Assembly (NCBI RefSeq): GCF_004310295.1
Contig: NZ_SISB01000046.1
Coordinates: 1-57,023 of the forward strand
Source: Pseudomonas sp. BGI-2
GTDB lineage: Bacteria; Pseudomonadota; Gammaproteobacteria; Pseudomonadales; Pseudomonadaceae
DNA: 57,023 nucleotides
Reading direction: 5' to 3'
Part shown: positions 15,907 through 25,058 of the stretch, in pieces
Position numbering within the stretch: position 1 is the first letter of the stretch
How the letters are laid out: the number at the start of each line of letters is the position of its first letter
The notes under the pieces: generated by a model
What the model saw: the letters and a program-made list of their open reading frames with translations, nothing else
The model's database searches: none
What the model was told of the DNA's origin: nothing
Made by a program: the position numbers and the translations under genes

Positions 15907-17136
15907 TCATTGCGGGTTTTGCGGCGCGGTTGCGTCCGGCTCGGGCACAGGTTCGGGCTCAGGCTCAGGCTCCGGAGCGGGTGCAGCAACGGGCTCTTGC
16001 GGCGCTACGGGTGGCACAGTCTCGGGATCGGAGTTGGGCGAAGCGGCCGGAATCGGCGCTTCGGCCTCCGGCGTTTCGCCATTCTGGATTTCGGGCGACG
16101 AGGCCGGTGCCGGGCTGGAACGGTAGTCGGCACGACGCTTGAGCTGGAACTCACGCACCGCATTATTGTGGGCATCCAGATCATCGGAGAACACGTGGCT
16201 ACCATCACCGCGAGCGACGAAGTAGAGGCTGTTGCCCGCCACCGGGTTCAACGCGGCATGGATCGCTTCACGGCCGACCATGGCAATCGGTGTCGGCGGC
16301 AGGCCCGAAATCATGTAGGTGTTGTACGGCGTGGCTTCCTTTAGATGGGCACGGGTCAATTTGCCGCTGTAGCGATCACCCAGGCCATAGATCACTGTCG
16401 GATCGGTCTGCAACAGCATGCCAATCGCCATGCGCCGCACAAACACGCCAGCGATCTGCCCGCGCTCTTGTGGCACACCGGTTTCCTTTTCCACCAGCGA
16501 GGCCATGATCAGCGCCTGATAGGGCTCGGTGTACGGCACGTCAGCCGAGCGCTGGCCCCACTCCTTGGCGAGGACTTCGTCGAGGCGGTCGTAGGCTTTC
16601 TTCAGCAGCTCGACGTCAGTCATGCCACGCACGAAGCGGTAGGTGTCGGGGAAGAACCGTCCTTCGGGAAAGATCCCGGTGTGTCCGAGTTTGTCCATCA
16701 CCTCGCTATCGCTCAAACCGTTCAGGGTCTGCTCGAGTTTTTCATCCTTGGCCAGCGCCGCACGGACCTGATGGAAATTCCAGCCTTCGACCAGGGTCAG
16801 GCTGTACTGAACAATATCGCCACGCTTCCACAGGTCGATCAGCCCCTCGACGGTCATGCCGGGTTGCATGCGGTATTCGCCCTTGTGCAAGGGCTGTCCG
16901 GCCAAATTGAAACGCCAATAGACGCGCAACCAGAAAGCGTCCTTGATGACGCCATCGGCTTCGAGTCGATAGAAAGTGCGGGTAGGCGTCGTGCCTTTGG
17001 GCACTTCCAGCAGTTCTTCCTGGGTGATGTTGAGCGGCTGTTCCAGCGCCGAATGAATTTTCCAGGCGGAGGCGCCCAGACACAGCCCTGCAAGAACCAA
17101 TCCGGTTTCCAGCAGCAGCAAGAATTTACGTCTCAC
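15907..17136 (-). CDS. mltG: endolytic murein transglycosylase MltG with proline/glutamate-rich tail
   Basis: 409 residues. One N-terminal membrane segment (about 5-25, FLLLLETGLVLAGLCLGASA) anchors a periplasmic YceG domain; the catalytic glutamate lies in ASLVEKETG (about residue 218). It cuts nascent glycan strands and helps set their length. After about residue 335 comes a low-complexity tail of Pro, Glu and Ala with PEPEPEPEP, absent from E. coli MltG (about 340 residues) and probably a flexible periplasmic linker. GTG start at 17136, three bases behind pabC. Confidence 0.92.
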   Translation of the reverse strand: MRRKFLLLLETGLVLAGLCLGASAWKIHSALEQPLNITQEELLEVPKGTTPTRTFYRLEADGVIKDAFWLRVYWRFNLAGQPLHKGEYRMQPGMTVEGLIDLWKRGDIVQYSLTLVEGWNFHQVRAALAKDEKLEQTLNGLSDSEVMDKLGHTGIFPEGRFFPDTYRFVRGMTDVELLKKAYDRLDEVLAKEWGQRSADVPYTEPYQALIMASLVEKETGVPQERGQIAGVFVRRMAIGMLLQTDPTVIYGLGDRYSGKLTRAHLKEATPYNTYMISGLPPTPIAMVGREAIHAALNPVAGNSLYFVARGDGSHVFSDDLDAHNNAVREFQLKRRADYRSSPAPASSPEIQNGETPEAEAPIPAASPNSDPETVPPVAPQEPVAAPAPEPEPEPEPVPEPDATAPQNPQ

Positions 17137-17139
17137 GTA

Positions 17140-17955
17140 TCAAGCATCCAGTAGCGCGCGGGCAATGGTTTGGAGTTTACGGGTGAGCGGCCCAACCGAC
17201 CAGCTCAGCGCAGCATAGGCGCGCACCGGCCAAACGCCATACACGCTGTTGCAGACAAAGACTTCATCGGCCCATTGCAGCTGATCCAGGCTGATGTCGG
17301 TGATTTGTGTGGGGACCCCCGATGACTCGGCTTGAAACAATAACTCGGCACGCATTACGCCGGCCACGCCACAGCGCTTCAAATCAGCCGTGATCAACAC
17401 GCCATCGCGGATCAGGAACAGGTTGCTGAACACACCTTCGATCACGCGCCCCGCCAGATCAAGCATCAAGCCTTCGGCATGCTCCGTATCTTGCCATTCG
17501 GCGCGAGCAATCACTTGCTCCAGACGGTTAAGGTGTTTGAGGCCGGCAAGCAGTGGTTGCCTGGACAGGCGTGTCGCACAAGGGAACAGGCGAACGCCCT
17601 GCTCGCCATGAACGGCAGGATAAGCCGCGGGAGGATTGCCTTGCAGAATACGTCGGGCCTGAGCCGAGGGATCGGGGGCGTAACCACGCAGACTGTCGCC
17701 GCGGGTGATGATGAGTTTGAGCACACCCTCCTTCAGTGTGCTGGCATAGGCCAGCAGCTCACTGCGGATCAACTCATGATCGGCAGCAATCGCCAGGCGC
17801 AAACAGCCATCGACCAGACGCGCCAGATGTCGGTCCAGCAGCAACGGTTGCCCGCCTCGCACGGCAATGGTCTCGAACAGACCATCACCGTAAGCCAGGC
17901 CGCGATCTTTCAGCGACAAAGTGTCAGCCGGCTGACCGTCGACCCAGCTGTCCAT
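17140..17955 (-). CDS. pabC: aminodeoxychorismate lyase
   Basis: 271-residue fold-type IV PLP enzyme that splits 4-amino-4-deoxychorismate to p-aminobenzoate and pyruvate for folate synthesis. SLKDRGLAYGDGLFETIAVRGG at about 14-35 is the usual N-terminal signature; the PLP lysine is expected in LAGLKHLNRLEQV, around residue 140. Its ATG overlaps the fabF stop (TGATG). Part of the conserved fab-pabC-mltG-tmk string. Confidence 0.92.
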   Translation of the reverse strand: MDSWVDGQPADTLSLKDRGLAYGDGLFETIAVRGGQPLLLDRHLARLVDGCLRLAIAADHELIRSELLAYASTLKEGVLKLIITRGDSLRGYAPDPSAQARRILQGNPPAAYPAVHGEQGVRLFPCATRLSRQPLLAGLKHLNRLEQVIARAEWQDTEHAEGLMLDLAGRVIEGVFSNLFLIRDGVLITADLKRCGVAGVMRAELLFQAESSGVPTQITDISLDQLQWADEVFVCNSVYGVWPVRAYAALSWSVGPLTRKLQTIARALLDA

Positions 17956-19199
17956 CAGTCAGCGAACCGGCGGAACACCAGCGAGCCGTTGGTACCGCCA
18001 AATCCGAAGGAGTTGGACAGCACCACATCGATATCCATATTGCGCGCGGTGTGCGGAACGAAATCAAGATCGCAGCCTTCATCCGGCTCATCGAGGTTGA
18101 TGGTCGGTGGAGCCACCTGGCTGTTGATTGCCAGCACACTGAAGATCGCCTCGACCGCACCTGCTGCACCCAACAGGTGACCGGTCATGGACTTGGTCGA
18201 ACTGACGGCCAGTTTGTAGGCGTGATCGCCGAACACCGACTTGATCGCACAGGCTTCGGCGAGGTCGCCGGCCGACGTCGAGGTGCCGTGGGCGTTGATG
18301 TACTGAACCTGATCGCTATTGATCTTCGCATCACGCAGGGCGTTGGTGATGCAACGCGCAGCACCTGCACCGTCTGCCGGAGGCGACGTCATGTGGAACG
18401 CATCGCCACTGGTGCCGAAACCGATCAGCTCGGCGTAGATGGTCGCGCCGCGCGCCTTGGCGTGTTCCAGTTCTTCGAGAACCAGCGCGCCGGCACCATC
18501 GGACAACACGAAGCCATCACGACCCTTGTCCCATGGACGGCTGGCGCGGGTCGGCTCGTCGTTGCGGGTCGACAGTGCACGGGAGGCACCGAAGCCGCCC
18601 ATGCCCAGACCGCACGCCGCCATCTCGGCGCCGCCGGCAATCATCACGTCGGCTTCGTCGTACATGATGTTTCGGGCTGCCATGCCGATGCAGTGCGTAC
18701 CGGTGGTACACGCGGTGGCGATGGCGTAGTTAGGTCCCTGTGCACCCAAGTGGATGGACAGAAAACCGGAAATCATATTGATGATCGAGCCAGGCACGAA
18801 AAACGGAGAAATCCGTCGTGGGCCGGAATCATGCAGGGTGCGGCTGGTTTCTTCGATATTGGTCAGACCGCCAATACCCGAACCCATGGCCACGCCGATG
18901 CGCTCACGGTTGGCGTCGGTGACTTCCAGACCGGCGTTACGAACTGCCTGAAAACCTGCGGCCAGACCGTATTGAATGAACAGGTCGAGCTTGCGAGCTT
19001 CCTTGACCGACAGGTATTCCTCGACATTGAAGCCCTTTACCGAGCCGCCAAAACGGGTGGAATAGGCAGAAAGGTCGGTGTGTTCGATCAGACCAATGCC
19101 ACTGCGGCCAGCCAGAATGCCCTGCCAACTGCTCGGCACATCCGTGCCCAGTGGCGACAACATACCCATACCGGTGACTACGACGCGTCTACGCGACAC
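17955..19199 (-). CDS. fabF: beta-ketoacyl-ACP synthase II
   Basis: 414 residues. Catalytic cysteine in TACTTGTHC (about 163), the two histidines in NAHGTST (about 303) and GHLLGAAG (about 340). It extends acyl-ACP chains with malonyl-ACP and controls the 16:1 to 18:1 step. I set the start at GTG 19199 (SRRRVVVTGMG), with AAAGGAGAG upstream; an in-frame ATG 30 codons earlier would overlap the spacer to acpP and has no family support. Begins 107 bases after acpP. Confidence 0.94.
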   Translation of the reverse strand: MSRRRVVVTGMGMLSPLGTDVPSSWQGILAGRSGIGLIEHTDLSAYSTRFGGSVKGFNVEEYLSVKEARKLDLFIQYGLAAGFQAVRNAGLEVTDANRERIGVAMGSGIGGLTNIEETSRTLHDSGPRRISPFFVPGSIINMISGFLSIHLGAQGPNYAIATACTTGTHCIGMAARNIMYDEADVMIAGGAEMAACGLGMGGFGASRALSTRNDEPTRASRPWDKGRDGFVLSDGAGALVLEELEHAKARGATIYAELIGFGTSGDAFHMTSPPADGAGAARCITNALRDAKINSDQVQYINAHGTSTSAGDLAEACAIKSVFGDHAYKLAVSSTKSMTGHLLGAAGAVEAIFSVLAINSQVAPPTINLDEPDEGCDLDFVPHTARNMDIDVVLSNSFGFGGTNGSLVFRRFAD

Positions 19200-19306
19200 A
19201 GCACTCTCCTTTTTCAAATGACGACTTTGCATCAGGCCTAAAGAAAAAACCGCACGCCATGAGGCAGTGCGGTTTTTCCATGACAGCAAGCAACGATTAC
19301 AAGCTA

Positions 19307-19543
19307 TTAAGCCTGGTGGTTTGTAACGTAATCGATTGCAGCTTGTACAGTAGTGATCTTCTCAGCTTCTTCGTCAGGGATTTCGGTCTCGAATTCCTCT
19401 TCCAGAGCCATCACCAGCTCAACGGTGTCAAGGGAGTCGGCACCCAGGTCTTCAACGAAGGAAGCAGTGTTGACCACTTCTTCTTCTTTAACGCCCAGTT
19501 GCTCAGCAACGATTTTCTTGACGCGCTCTTCGATGGTGCTCAT
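19307..19543 (-). CDS. acpP: acyl carrier protein
   Basis: 78 residues, strongly acidic. The phosphopantetheine-bearing serine is in LGADSLDTVEL (residue about 37). It carries growing acyl chains for FabD, FabF and FabG and donates to PlsX and lipid A synthesis. AGGAG lies upstream of the ATG. It has its own promoter in the 191-base gap after fabG, consistent with its need for high expression. Confidence 0.97.
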   Translation of the reverse strand: MSTIEERVKKIVAEQLGVKEEEVVNTASFVEDLGADSLDTVELVMALEEEFETEIPDEEAEKITTVQAAIDYVTNHQA

Positions 19544-19595
19544 ACCTTGTTTTCACTCCTAATGGACAAATTCAGGCAGCTGGCCAGTGGGTAAG

Positions 19596-19623
19596 TGTAT
19601 AGAAAGACTTTTCAGTTTTTCAA
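19596..19623 (-). promoter_or_regulatory. candidate acpP promoter
   Basis: On the minus strand TTGAAA (19618-19623) and TATACA (19596-19601) are 16 bases apart, about 55 bases before the acpP start. The -35 box sits in the loop of a stem formed by CTTTTCAGTT and AACTGAAAG (about 19609-19629), which might also act as a weak fabG terminator. Confidence 0.45.
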
Positions 19624-19734
19624 CTGAAAGCTTCACTCCTCAAACCCGGTGGCCCTCTGCCTATAAATAGATTGCAGCTTTATAACGGATTTTAGACAGC
19701 TCGTATGACATTTTTTTGAAGCAACCCGTCACAT

Positions 19735-20478
19735 TTAACTCATGTACATCCCGCCATTCACCGGGATTGTAGCCCCAGTAACGTAAGCCGCACCGTCGGA
19801 TGCAAGAAAAGCGACCACAGACGCGATCTCTTGTGCTTGCCCCAGACGGCTCAGCGGAATTTGCGCTATCAGGCTATCACGCTGCGCTTCGGGCAGTTCG
19901 CGGGTCATATCGGTGTCGATGAACCCAGGGGCCACCGAGTTTACCGTAATCGAACGCGAACCGACTTCACGCGCCAGCGCACGACTGAAACCTTCCAGAC
20001 CGGCCTTGGCGGCTGCGTAGTTTACTTGGCCTGCGTTGCCCATGGCACCCACAACAGAGCCAATACTGATAATTCGTCCCCAACGGGCTTTGGTCATGCC
20101 ACGCAAAACGCCCTTGGACAGGCGGAACAGACTGTTCAGGTTGGTATCGACGACGTCATGCCATTCGTCATCTTTCATACGCATCACCAGGTTATCGCGG
20201 GTGATACCGGCATTGTTGACCAGGATCGCCGGCGCACCGAATTGCGAAGTGATGCTCGCCAGTACTGCAGCAACGGACTCGTCGCTGGTGACGTTGAGTT
20301 CCAGGCCAGTGCCTTGAATACCGTTTTCCTTCAGGGTAGCGGCAATGCGCTCGGCACCCGAGGCAGACGTCGCGGTGCCGATAACGATGGCACCCTGACG
20401 ACCCAATTCCAGGGCGATAGCCTGGCCGATACCGCGGCTCGCGCCGGTGACCAATGCAACTTTACCTTGCAGACTCAT
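19735..20478 (-). CDS. fabG: 3-oxoacyl-ACP reductase
   Basis: 247-residue SDR. TGASRGIG at residues 12-19, NNAGITRDN about 89, catalytic Ser in SIGSVVG and YAAAKAG with Tyr and Lys around 151-155. Uses NADPH to reduce 3-ketoacyl-ACP. Start at ATG 20478 with AGGAG nine bases upstream; the 17-codon upstream extension is not family-like. Sixteen bases after fabD. Confidence 0.95.
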   Translation of the reverse strand: MSLQGKVALVTGASRGIGQAIALELGRQGAIVIGTATSASGAERIAATLKENGIQGTGLELNVTSDESVAAVLASITSQFGAPAILVNNAGITRDNLVMRMKDDEWHDVVDTNLNSLFRLSKGVLRGMTKARWGRIISIGSVVGAMGNAGQVNYAAAKAGLEGFSRALAREVGSRSITVNSVAPGFIDTDMTRELPEAQRDSLIAQIPLSRLGQAQEIASVVAFLASDGAAYVTGATIPVNGGMYMS

Positions 20479-20494
20479 GCAGGCTTCTCCTGAT

Positions 20495-21433
20495 TCAGGC
20501 CAGCGCTGCACGGGCGGCAGCGAAGGCATCGGGGGTATTGAGGTTGGATGTCGACACGCCTTCGGCGCAACGCTTGTTCAGACCAGCCAGCACTTTGCCA
20601 GGGCCGCATTCGACCAACTGGGTAGCACCCTTGGCGGCCAGTACCTGAACCGATTCGACCCAGCGTACAGGCTTGTAAAGCTGCTCAAGCAGATCGCGCT
20701 TGAGGGTTTCCAGATCCGCTGGCACGCTGGCGCTGACGTTCTGAACCACCGGGATCTGCGGCACCTGCCAGTCGATCGCTGCGATCGACTCGGCGAAACG
20801 CTCGGCCGCCGGACGCATCAGCTCGCAATGGGACGGCACGCTGACCGGCAACGGCATGGCACGCTTGGCACCACGAGCCTTGCAGCCTTCGATGGCGCGC
20901 TCGACCGCTGCCTTGGCTCCGGCGATGACCACTTGGCCAGGGGAGTTGAAGTTGACCGCGCTGACCACCTCGCCTTGCGCCGCTTCGGCGCAGGCTGCCA
21001 ACACGTCAGCGTCGTCCAGACCGAGGATCGCGGCCATGCCGCCCTGCCCGGCCGGAACGGCTTCTTGCATCAACTGACCACGGCGTTCAACCAGCTTGAC
21101 GGCGTCGCCCAGGCTCAAGCTACCTGCCGCGACCAAAGCGCTGTATTCGCCCAGACTGTGACCGGCAACATACGCCGGACGCGCGCCGCCTTCAGCCAGC
21201 CACAGACGCCACAGGGCAATCGAGGCGGTCAGAATGGCCGGTTGGGTTTTATCGGTTTGATTGAGTTGCTCTTCCGGCCCTTGCTGGGTCAGTGCCCACA
21301 GGTCGTAACCCAGAGCATCGGAAGCTTCTTTGAATGTTTCGAGGACAACCGGATGTTGCGCGCCCAACTCGGCCAGCATGCCGAGGGACTGCGAACCCTG
21401 TCCCGGAAAGACGAATGCGAGGGAAGCAGACAT
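20495..21433 (-). CDS. fabD: malonyl-CoA:ACP transacylase
   Basis: 312 residues. FPGQGSQSLGML at the N-terminus, nucleophile elbow GHSLGEYSAL (Ser about 92), and catalytic His in VPSHCELM near residue 201. Loads malonyl onto ACP for FabF. ATG 21433 is the family start. Downstream of plsX with a 126-base gap and upstream of fabG. Confidence 0.95.
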   Translation of the reverse strand: MSASLAFVFPGQGSQSLGMLAELGAQHPVVLETFKEASDALGYDLWALTQQGPEEQLNQTDKTQPAILTASIALWRLWLAEGGARPAYVAGHSLGEYSALVAAGSLSLGDAVKLVERRGQLMQEAVPAGQGGMAAILGLDDADVLAACAEAAQGEVVSAVNFNSPGQVVIAGAKAAVERAIEGCKARGAKRAMPLPVSVPSHCELMRPAAERFAESIAAIDWQVPQIPVVQNVSASVPADLETLKRDLLEQLYKPVRWVESVQVLAAKGATQLVECGPGKVLAGLNKRCAEGVSTSNLNTPDAFAAARAALA

Positions 21434-21559
21434 GTAACAAGCCCCTAATGATCTTGTCGTCGGAGAATTGACGTCCCGCTTGGAGGAACGCAAGAAACTG
21501 ACAGTTGGATGGCAAATTGAACTGAGCGGTCACATTTAAGCATTGTCCGACGAAAACGC

Positions 21560-22570
21560 CTAAAGCAACAAATCCACCAGACGACCATGAATGCGTTCCG
21601 GCAGGTTTTCCTGGATCTCGATCAGCGCCCGGGAAATCGCACTCTGGAAACCCTGGACCCCGGCCGAACCGTGGCTTTTCACCACAATCCCCTGCAAACC
21701 CAGGAAACTTGCGCCGTTATGCCGCGCAGGTGCCAGATCGGCTTGCAAGCGCCTCATCAGCGGCAGCGCCAACGCGCCGACCATTTTCGAGGCAAGGTTC
21801 TTCTTGAACAAGGCTTCGATTCGCCCGGCAATCATGGTCGCCAGGCCTTCGCTGGACTTGAGCAGGATATTGCCGACAAAGCCGTCACACACCACCACGT
21901 CCGCCTCGCCACGGTACAAACCGTCACCTTCGACGAAGCCGATGTAATTGATACCACGGGCACTTTGCAACAAGGTTGCAGCGAGCTTGACCTGCTGATT
22001 GCCCTTGATGTCTTCGGTGCCGATGTTCAGCAAGGCCACACGCGGGCGAACGATACCCAAGGCTTCCGCCGCCACCGACCCCATGATTGCGAACTGCAAC
22101 AGGTGTTCGGCGCTGCAATCGACATTGGCGCCCAGATCGAGTAACTGGCAATAACCCTTCTGCGTTGGAATCGCCGCAACCATCGCCGGTCGATCGATGC
22201 CCGGCAACGTCTTGAGCACAAACCGCGACAACGCCATCAGCGCACCGGTATTGCCGGCACTGACACAGGCCTGCACCTTGCCATCGCGCAGCAACTCCAG
22301 CGCCACACGCATCGACGAATCAGGCTTGCCGCGCAACGCCTGGGCAGGCTTTTCGTCCATGGTGATGACTTCGGATGCCGGAGCAATCGACAGACGCGAG
22401 CGATCCACAGCCGATTGGCCAGAGAGCAATTCTTCAAGAAGAGAGGGTTGACCGACGAGGGTCAGGTGCAGCGAGGGCGTAGCAGACAGACAAGCAAGGC
22501 TGGCCTGAACAATGCTGCGGGGACCGAAGTCCCCGCCCATTGCGTCAATCGCGATGACTTGAGCAGACAA
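21560..22570 (-). CDS. plsX: phosphate acyltransferase PlsX
   Basis: 336 residues. IDAMGGDFGP at the N-terminus, SAGNTGAL about 105, and CDGFVGNILLKSSEG about 225 are diagnostic. Converts acyl-ACP to acyl-phosphate for phospholipid synthesis at the inner face of the membrane. The family start corresponds to a TTG codon at 22570 with GACGAG ahead of it, an uncommon start that may limit translation. Four bases after rpmF, as usual in Gram-negatives. Confidence 0.94.
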   Translation of the reverse strand: MSAQVIAIDAMGGDFGPRSIVQASLACLSATPSLHLTLVGQPSLLEELLSGQSAVDRSRLSIAPASEVITMDEKPAQALRGKPDSSMRVALELLRDGKVQACVSAGNTGALMALSRFVLKTLPGIDRPAMVAAIPTQKGYCQLLDLGANVDCSAEHLLQFAIMGSVAAEALGIVRPRVALLNIGTEDIKGNQQVKLAATLLQSARGINYIGFVEGDGLYRGEADVVVCDGFVGNILLKSSEGLATMIAGRIEALFKKNLASKMVGALALPLMRRLQADLAPARHNGASFLGLQGIVVKSHGSAGVQGFQSAISRALIEIQENLPERIHGRLVDLLL

Positions 22571-22574
22571 GTGA

Positions 22575-22757
22575 TTACTCGTCAGCGCCCTTGTCGATCA
22601 CTTTACGGCCACGGTATACGCCTTCTGGCGATACGTGGTGACGCAGGTGAATTTCACCGGTGGTTTTTTCTACAGACAGAGTGCTTGCCGTCAGGGCGTC
22701 GTGCGAACGACGCATGTCACGGGCAGAGCGGGATTTTTTGTTCTGCTGAACAGCCAT
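22575..22757 (-). CDS. rpmF: 50S ribosomal protein L32
   Basis: 60 residues, basic N-terminus (AVQQNKKSRSARDMRRSHDAL). Matches pseudomonad L32, the zinc-free form without the four cysteines seen in some bacteria. Between yceD and plsX in the conserved order; a 13-base gap separates it from yceD. Confidence 0.95.
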   Translation of the reverse strand: MAVQQNKKSRSARDMRRSHDALTASTLSVEKTTGEIHLRHHVSPEGVYRGRKVIDKGADE

Positions 22758-22770
22758 AATTGATTAACTC

Positions 22771-23298
22771 CTAAACGTTTGGGTCACGCTTTAACTGCGC
22801 CAATACACTGAACGGGTTGGACCGCGTTACCTCGTCCTCGCTCGGTTCGGGCTCATCGAGACCCGCCGGCTGCTGGCATTCTTCCGGATGATGAGCAGGC
22901 ACAATGGGCAAGGCGAGCAGAAGCTCCTCCTCGATCAGTGACTGCAGATCCAATGGATCTTCGCCCAGTTCCAGCACGTCATAACCTTTCGGCAACGACT
23001 GGGTATTCGCACCCTCCTTCACCACAGCATAACTGCATTCGCTATGGATCGGCAGGGTGACCAGCTCAAGACAACGCTGGCAAACCATTTTGACTTCGGT
23101 GTCGATAAAGCTGTGGATTACCACAGACTTACGTTCATCTCGTTCAAAAACGAATTTAGCCTGCACCGTACCGACAGTGTCGGAAAGCGGGTCGCAGAGT
23201 CTCTCCAAATCGGCCAGCAGCAGTTCACCTTGAAGGGTGGTGCCACGGTCAGCCAATTTGCGCGGGTCAACGTGAGGTGGAATCGGGTCATTCAACAT
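22771..23298 (-). CDS. yceD: YceD family protein (DUF177), 23S rRNA accumulation protein
   Basis: 175 residues. The metal-binding-like CQRCLELV (about 66) followed by a later cysteine-containing stretch is typical of YceD/DUF177, which sits before rpmF in most bacteria and affects 23S rRNA levels and ribosome assembly. Start at ATG 23298 (MLNDPIPPHVDPRKLADRG), preferred to an upstream ATG 8 codons earlier. Divergent from maf. Confidence 0.88.
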   Translation of the reverse strand: MLNDPIPPHVDPRKLADRGTTLQGELLLADLERLCDPLSDTVGTVQAKFVFERDERKSVVIHSFIDTEVKMVCQRCLELVTLPIHSECSYAVVKEGANTQSLPKGYDVLELGEDPLDLQSLIEEELLLALPIVPAHHPEECQQPAGLDEPEPSEDEVTRSNPFSVLAQLKRDPNV

Positions 23299-23403
23299 AG
23301 GCGCAGCATTATAGGGATGCACCCAGCCATGTCAAAGGAAATTCAGCCCTGTCCGTCACTTGGAAGCCTCGGTAGAATTCGCGCCTGCCTTCAGGAGATG
23401 CGC

Positions 23404-23982
23404 ATGCTGCCTTTATTACTCGCTTCAAGCTCGGTTTATCGCCGGGAATTGCTGGCCCGCTTGCAGCTGCCGTTCACCTGCAGCTCACCGGATATCGATG
23501 AAAGCCATCGCCCGGGCGAGTCTGCCATTGAGCTGGTAAAACGCCTCGCCACAGAAAAAGCCCGGGCACTTGCCCGCAGCCATCCCGCACATCTGATCAT
23601 CGGCTCCGATCAGGTCGCAGTCCTCGGCGAACGGATTATCGGCAAACCCCACACCTTCGAGAAGGCCCGTGAACAACTGCTGGCTTCGAGCGGTGCCAGC
23701 GTGACCTTCCTGACAGGCCTGGCACTGCTCAACAGCGAGACCGGCGGCTGCCAGGTCGACTGCGTGCCCTTCACCGTGCACATGCGCACGCTGGACCCGG
23801 CACGCATCGAGCGCTACCTGCGCGCTGAACAACCCTACGACTGCGCTGGCAGCTTCAAGGCTGAAGGTTTAGGGGTCAGCCTGTTTCAAAGCACCGAAGG
23901 CCCTGACGCCACCAGCCTGATCGGCCTGCCGCTGATTCGCCTGATCGACATGCTGCTGGCCGAAGGCGTGCAAATCCCCTGA
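23404..23982 (+). CDS. maf: Maf family nucleotide pyrophosphatase (YceF type)
   Basis: 192 residues. LLLASSSVYRRELL at the N-terminus, SPDIDESH about 30, GSDQVAVLG about 70 and CAGSFKAEGLG about 150 are Maf motifs. YceF-type Maf proteins hydrolyse modified nucleotides such as 7-methyl-GTP, keeping them out of RNA. Two ATGs lie six bases apart; I chose 23404 because CAGGAG sits at the proper distance, while at 23398 it would touch the codon. Single plus-strand gene with its own terminator. Confidence 0.9.
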   Translation: MLPLLLASSSVYRRELLARLQLPFTCSSPDIDESHRPGESAIELVKRLATEKARALARSHPAHLIIGSDQVAVLGERIIGKPHTFEKAREQLLASSGASVTFLTGLALLNSETGGCQVDCVPFTVHMRTLDPARIERYLRAEQPYDCAGSFKAEGLGVSLFQSTEGPDATSLIGLPLIRLIDMLLAEGVQIP

Positions 23983-24003
23983 ACACCACAACCGTGCAAA
24001 TGT

Positions 24004-24031
24004 AAAAACCGGCCACTTGGGCCGGTTTTTT
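24004..24031. terminator. terminator between maf and sppA
   Basis: AAAACCGGCC (24005-24014) pairs with GGCCGGTTTT around a short loop and is followed by TTTTTT on the plus strand and by AAAA-complement on the minus strand, so it serves both convergent genes. Confidence 0.88.
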
Positions 24032-24044
24032 GTGCTGCCAGAGA

Positions 24045-25034
24045 TCAGCGCAACGACGGACCGTTAAAGCCCATCCACATCGCCAGTTGCTCAGCCACGC
24101 TGGCACCGAGCTTCTTCGAGAAGCGATCGAACGGCGATTCCTGAACGGTGAAATCCACCAACTCTTTCTCGCCAATCACATCACGTGCCACCGAGCTGGC
24201 ATTCCCCAGACCATCGATCAAACCCAGCGGCAATGCCTGCTCCCCGTTCCAGACCAGCCCGGAGAACAGTTCCGGATGCTCTTTGTCCTTGAGACGGTCG
24301 CCACGGCCCTTCTTCACGCTGTTGATAAACTGCTGGTGCGTGGTATCCAGCACGCCCTGCCAGAACCGAGTTTCCTCAGGCTTTTGCGGCTGGAACGGGT
24401 CGAGGAATGACTTGTGCTCGCCCGACGTGTAGGTCCGACGCTCGACACCGAGCTTCTCCATGGTGCCGACAAAGCCGTAACCGGCCGCCGTCACACCAAT
24501 GGAACCGACCAGGCTCGCCTTGTCGGCGTAAATCTGATCAGCCGCGCTGGCGATGTAGTAAGCACCGGATGCACCCAGATCGGAGATCACTGCGTACACC
24601 TTGGTGTCCGGGTGCAAGCCGCGCAAACGCACGATCTCGTCATACACGTAACCCGACTGCACCGGACTGCCGCCCGGGCTGTTGATGCGCAGGATCACAC
24701 CCTTGACCTTATCATCCTCGAAGGCTGCACGCAGACTGCCGACGATGTTGTCAGCGCTGGCCGGCTCCTTGTCAGCAATCACGCCGGTCACGTCGATCAA
24801 CGCCGTGTAGTGGGAACCACGGGCCGCACCTTTTTCCATATCCATCAGCGGCGTGAACAGAATCAACGCGCCAATCAGATACACAAAGGTCAGCAGCTTG
24901 AAGAAAATCCCCCAGCGACGAGACCGGCGCTGCTCCTGGACACTGGCCAACAAGGTCTTTTCCAGCAGCTTCCAGCTTTTTTCGTCACCGCTCTCTGCAC
25001 TCGCCTTGGCGGGCGCTTTCCATTCGTCGGTCAT
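24045..25034 (-). CDS. sppA: signal peptide peptidase SppA
   Basis: 329-residue short-form SppA. One N-terminal membrane anchor (about 45-65, LLTFVYLIGALILFTPLMD) follows a cytoplasmic tail. The catalytic serine is in LGASGAYYIAS and the lysine in YADKASLVGSIGV. It degrades signal peptides left in the inner membrane after protein export. Twenty-four bases after the HAD gene in the string rluC-HAD-sppA. Confidence 0.92.
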   Translation of the reverse strand: MTDEWKAPAKASAESGDEKSWKLLEKTLLASVQEQRRSRRWGIFFKLLTFVYLIGALILFTPLMDMEKGAARGSHYTALIDVTGVIADKEPASADNIVGSLRAAFEDDKVKGVILRINSPGGSPVQSGYVYDEIVRLRGLHPDTKVYAVISDLGASGAYYIASAADQIYADKASLVGSIGVTAAGYGFVGTMEKLGVERRTYTSGEHKSFLDPFQPQKPEETRFWQGVLDTTHQQFINSVKKGRGDRLKDKEHPELFSGLVWNGEQALPLGLIDGLGNASSVARDVIGEKELVDFTVQESPFDRFSKKLGASVAEQLAMWMGFNGPSLR

Positions 25035-25058
25035 GACATCTACCCCAGCAAAAACCCA

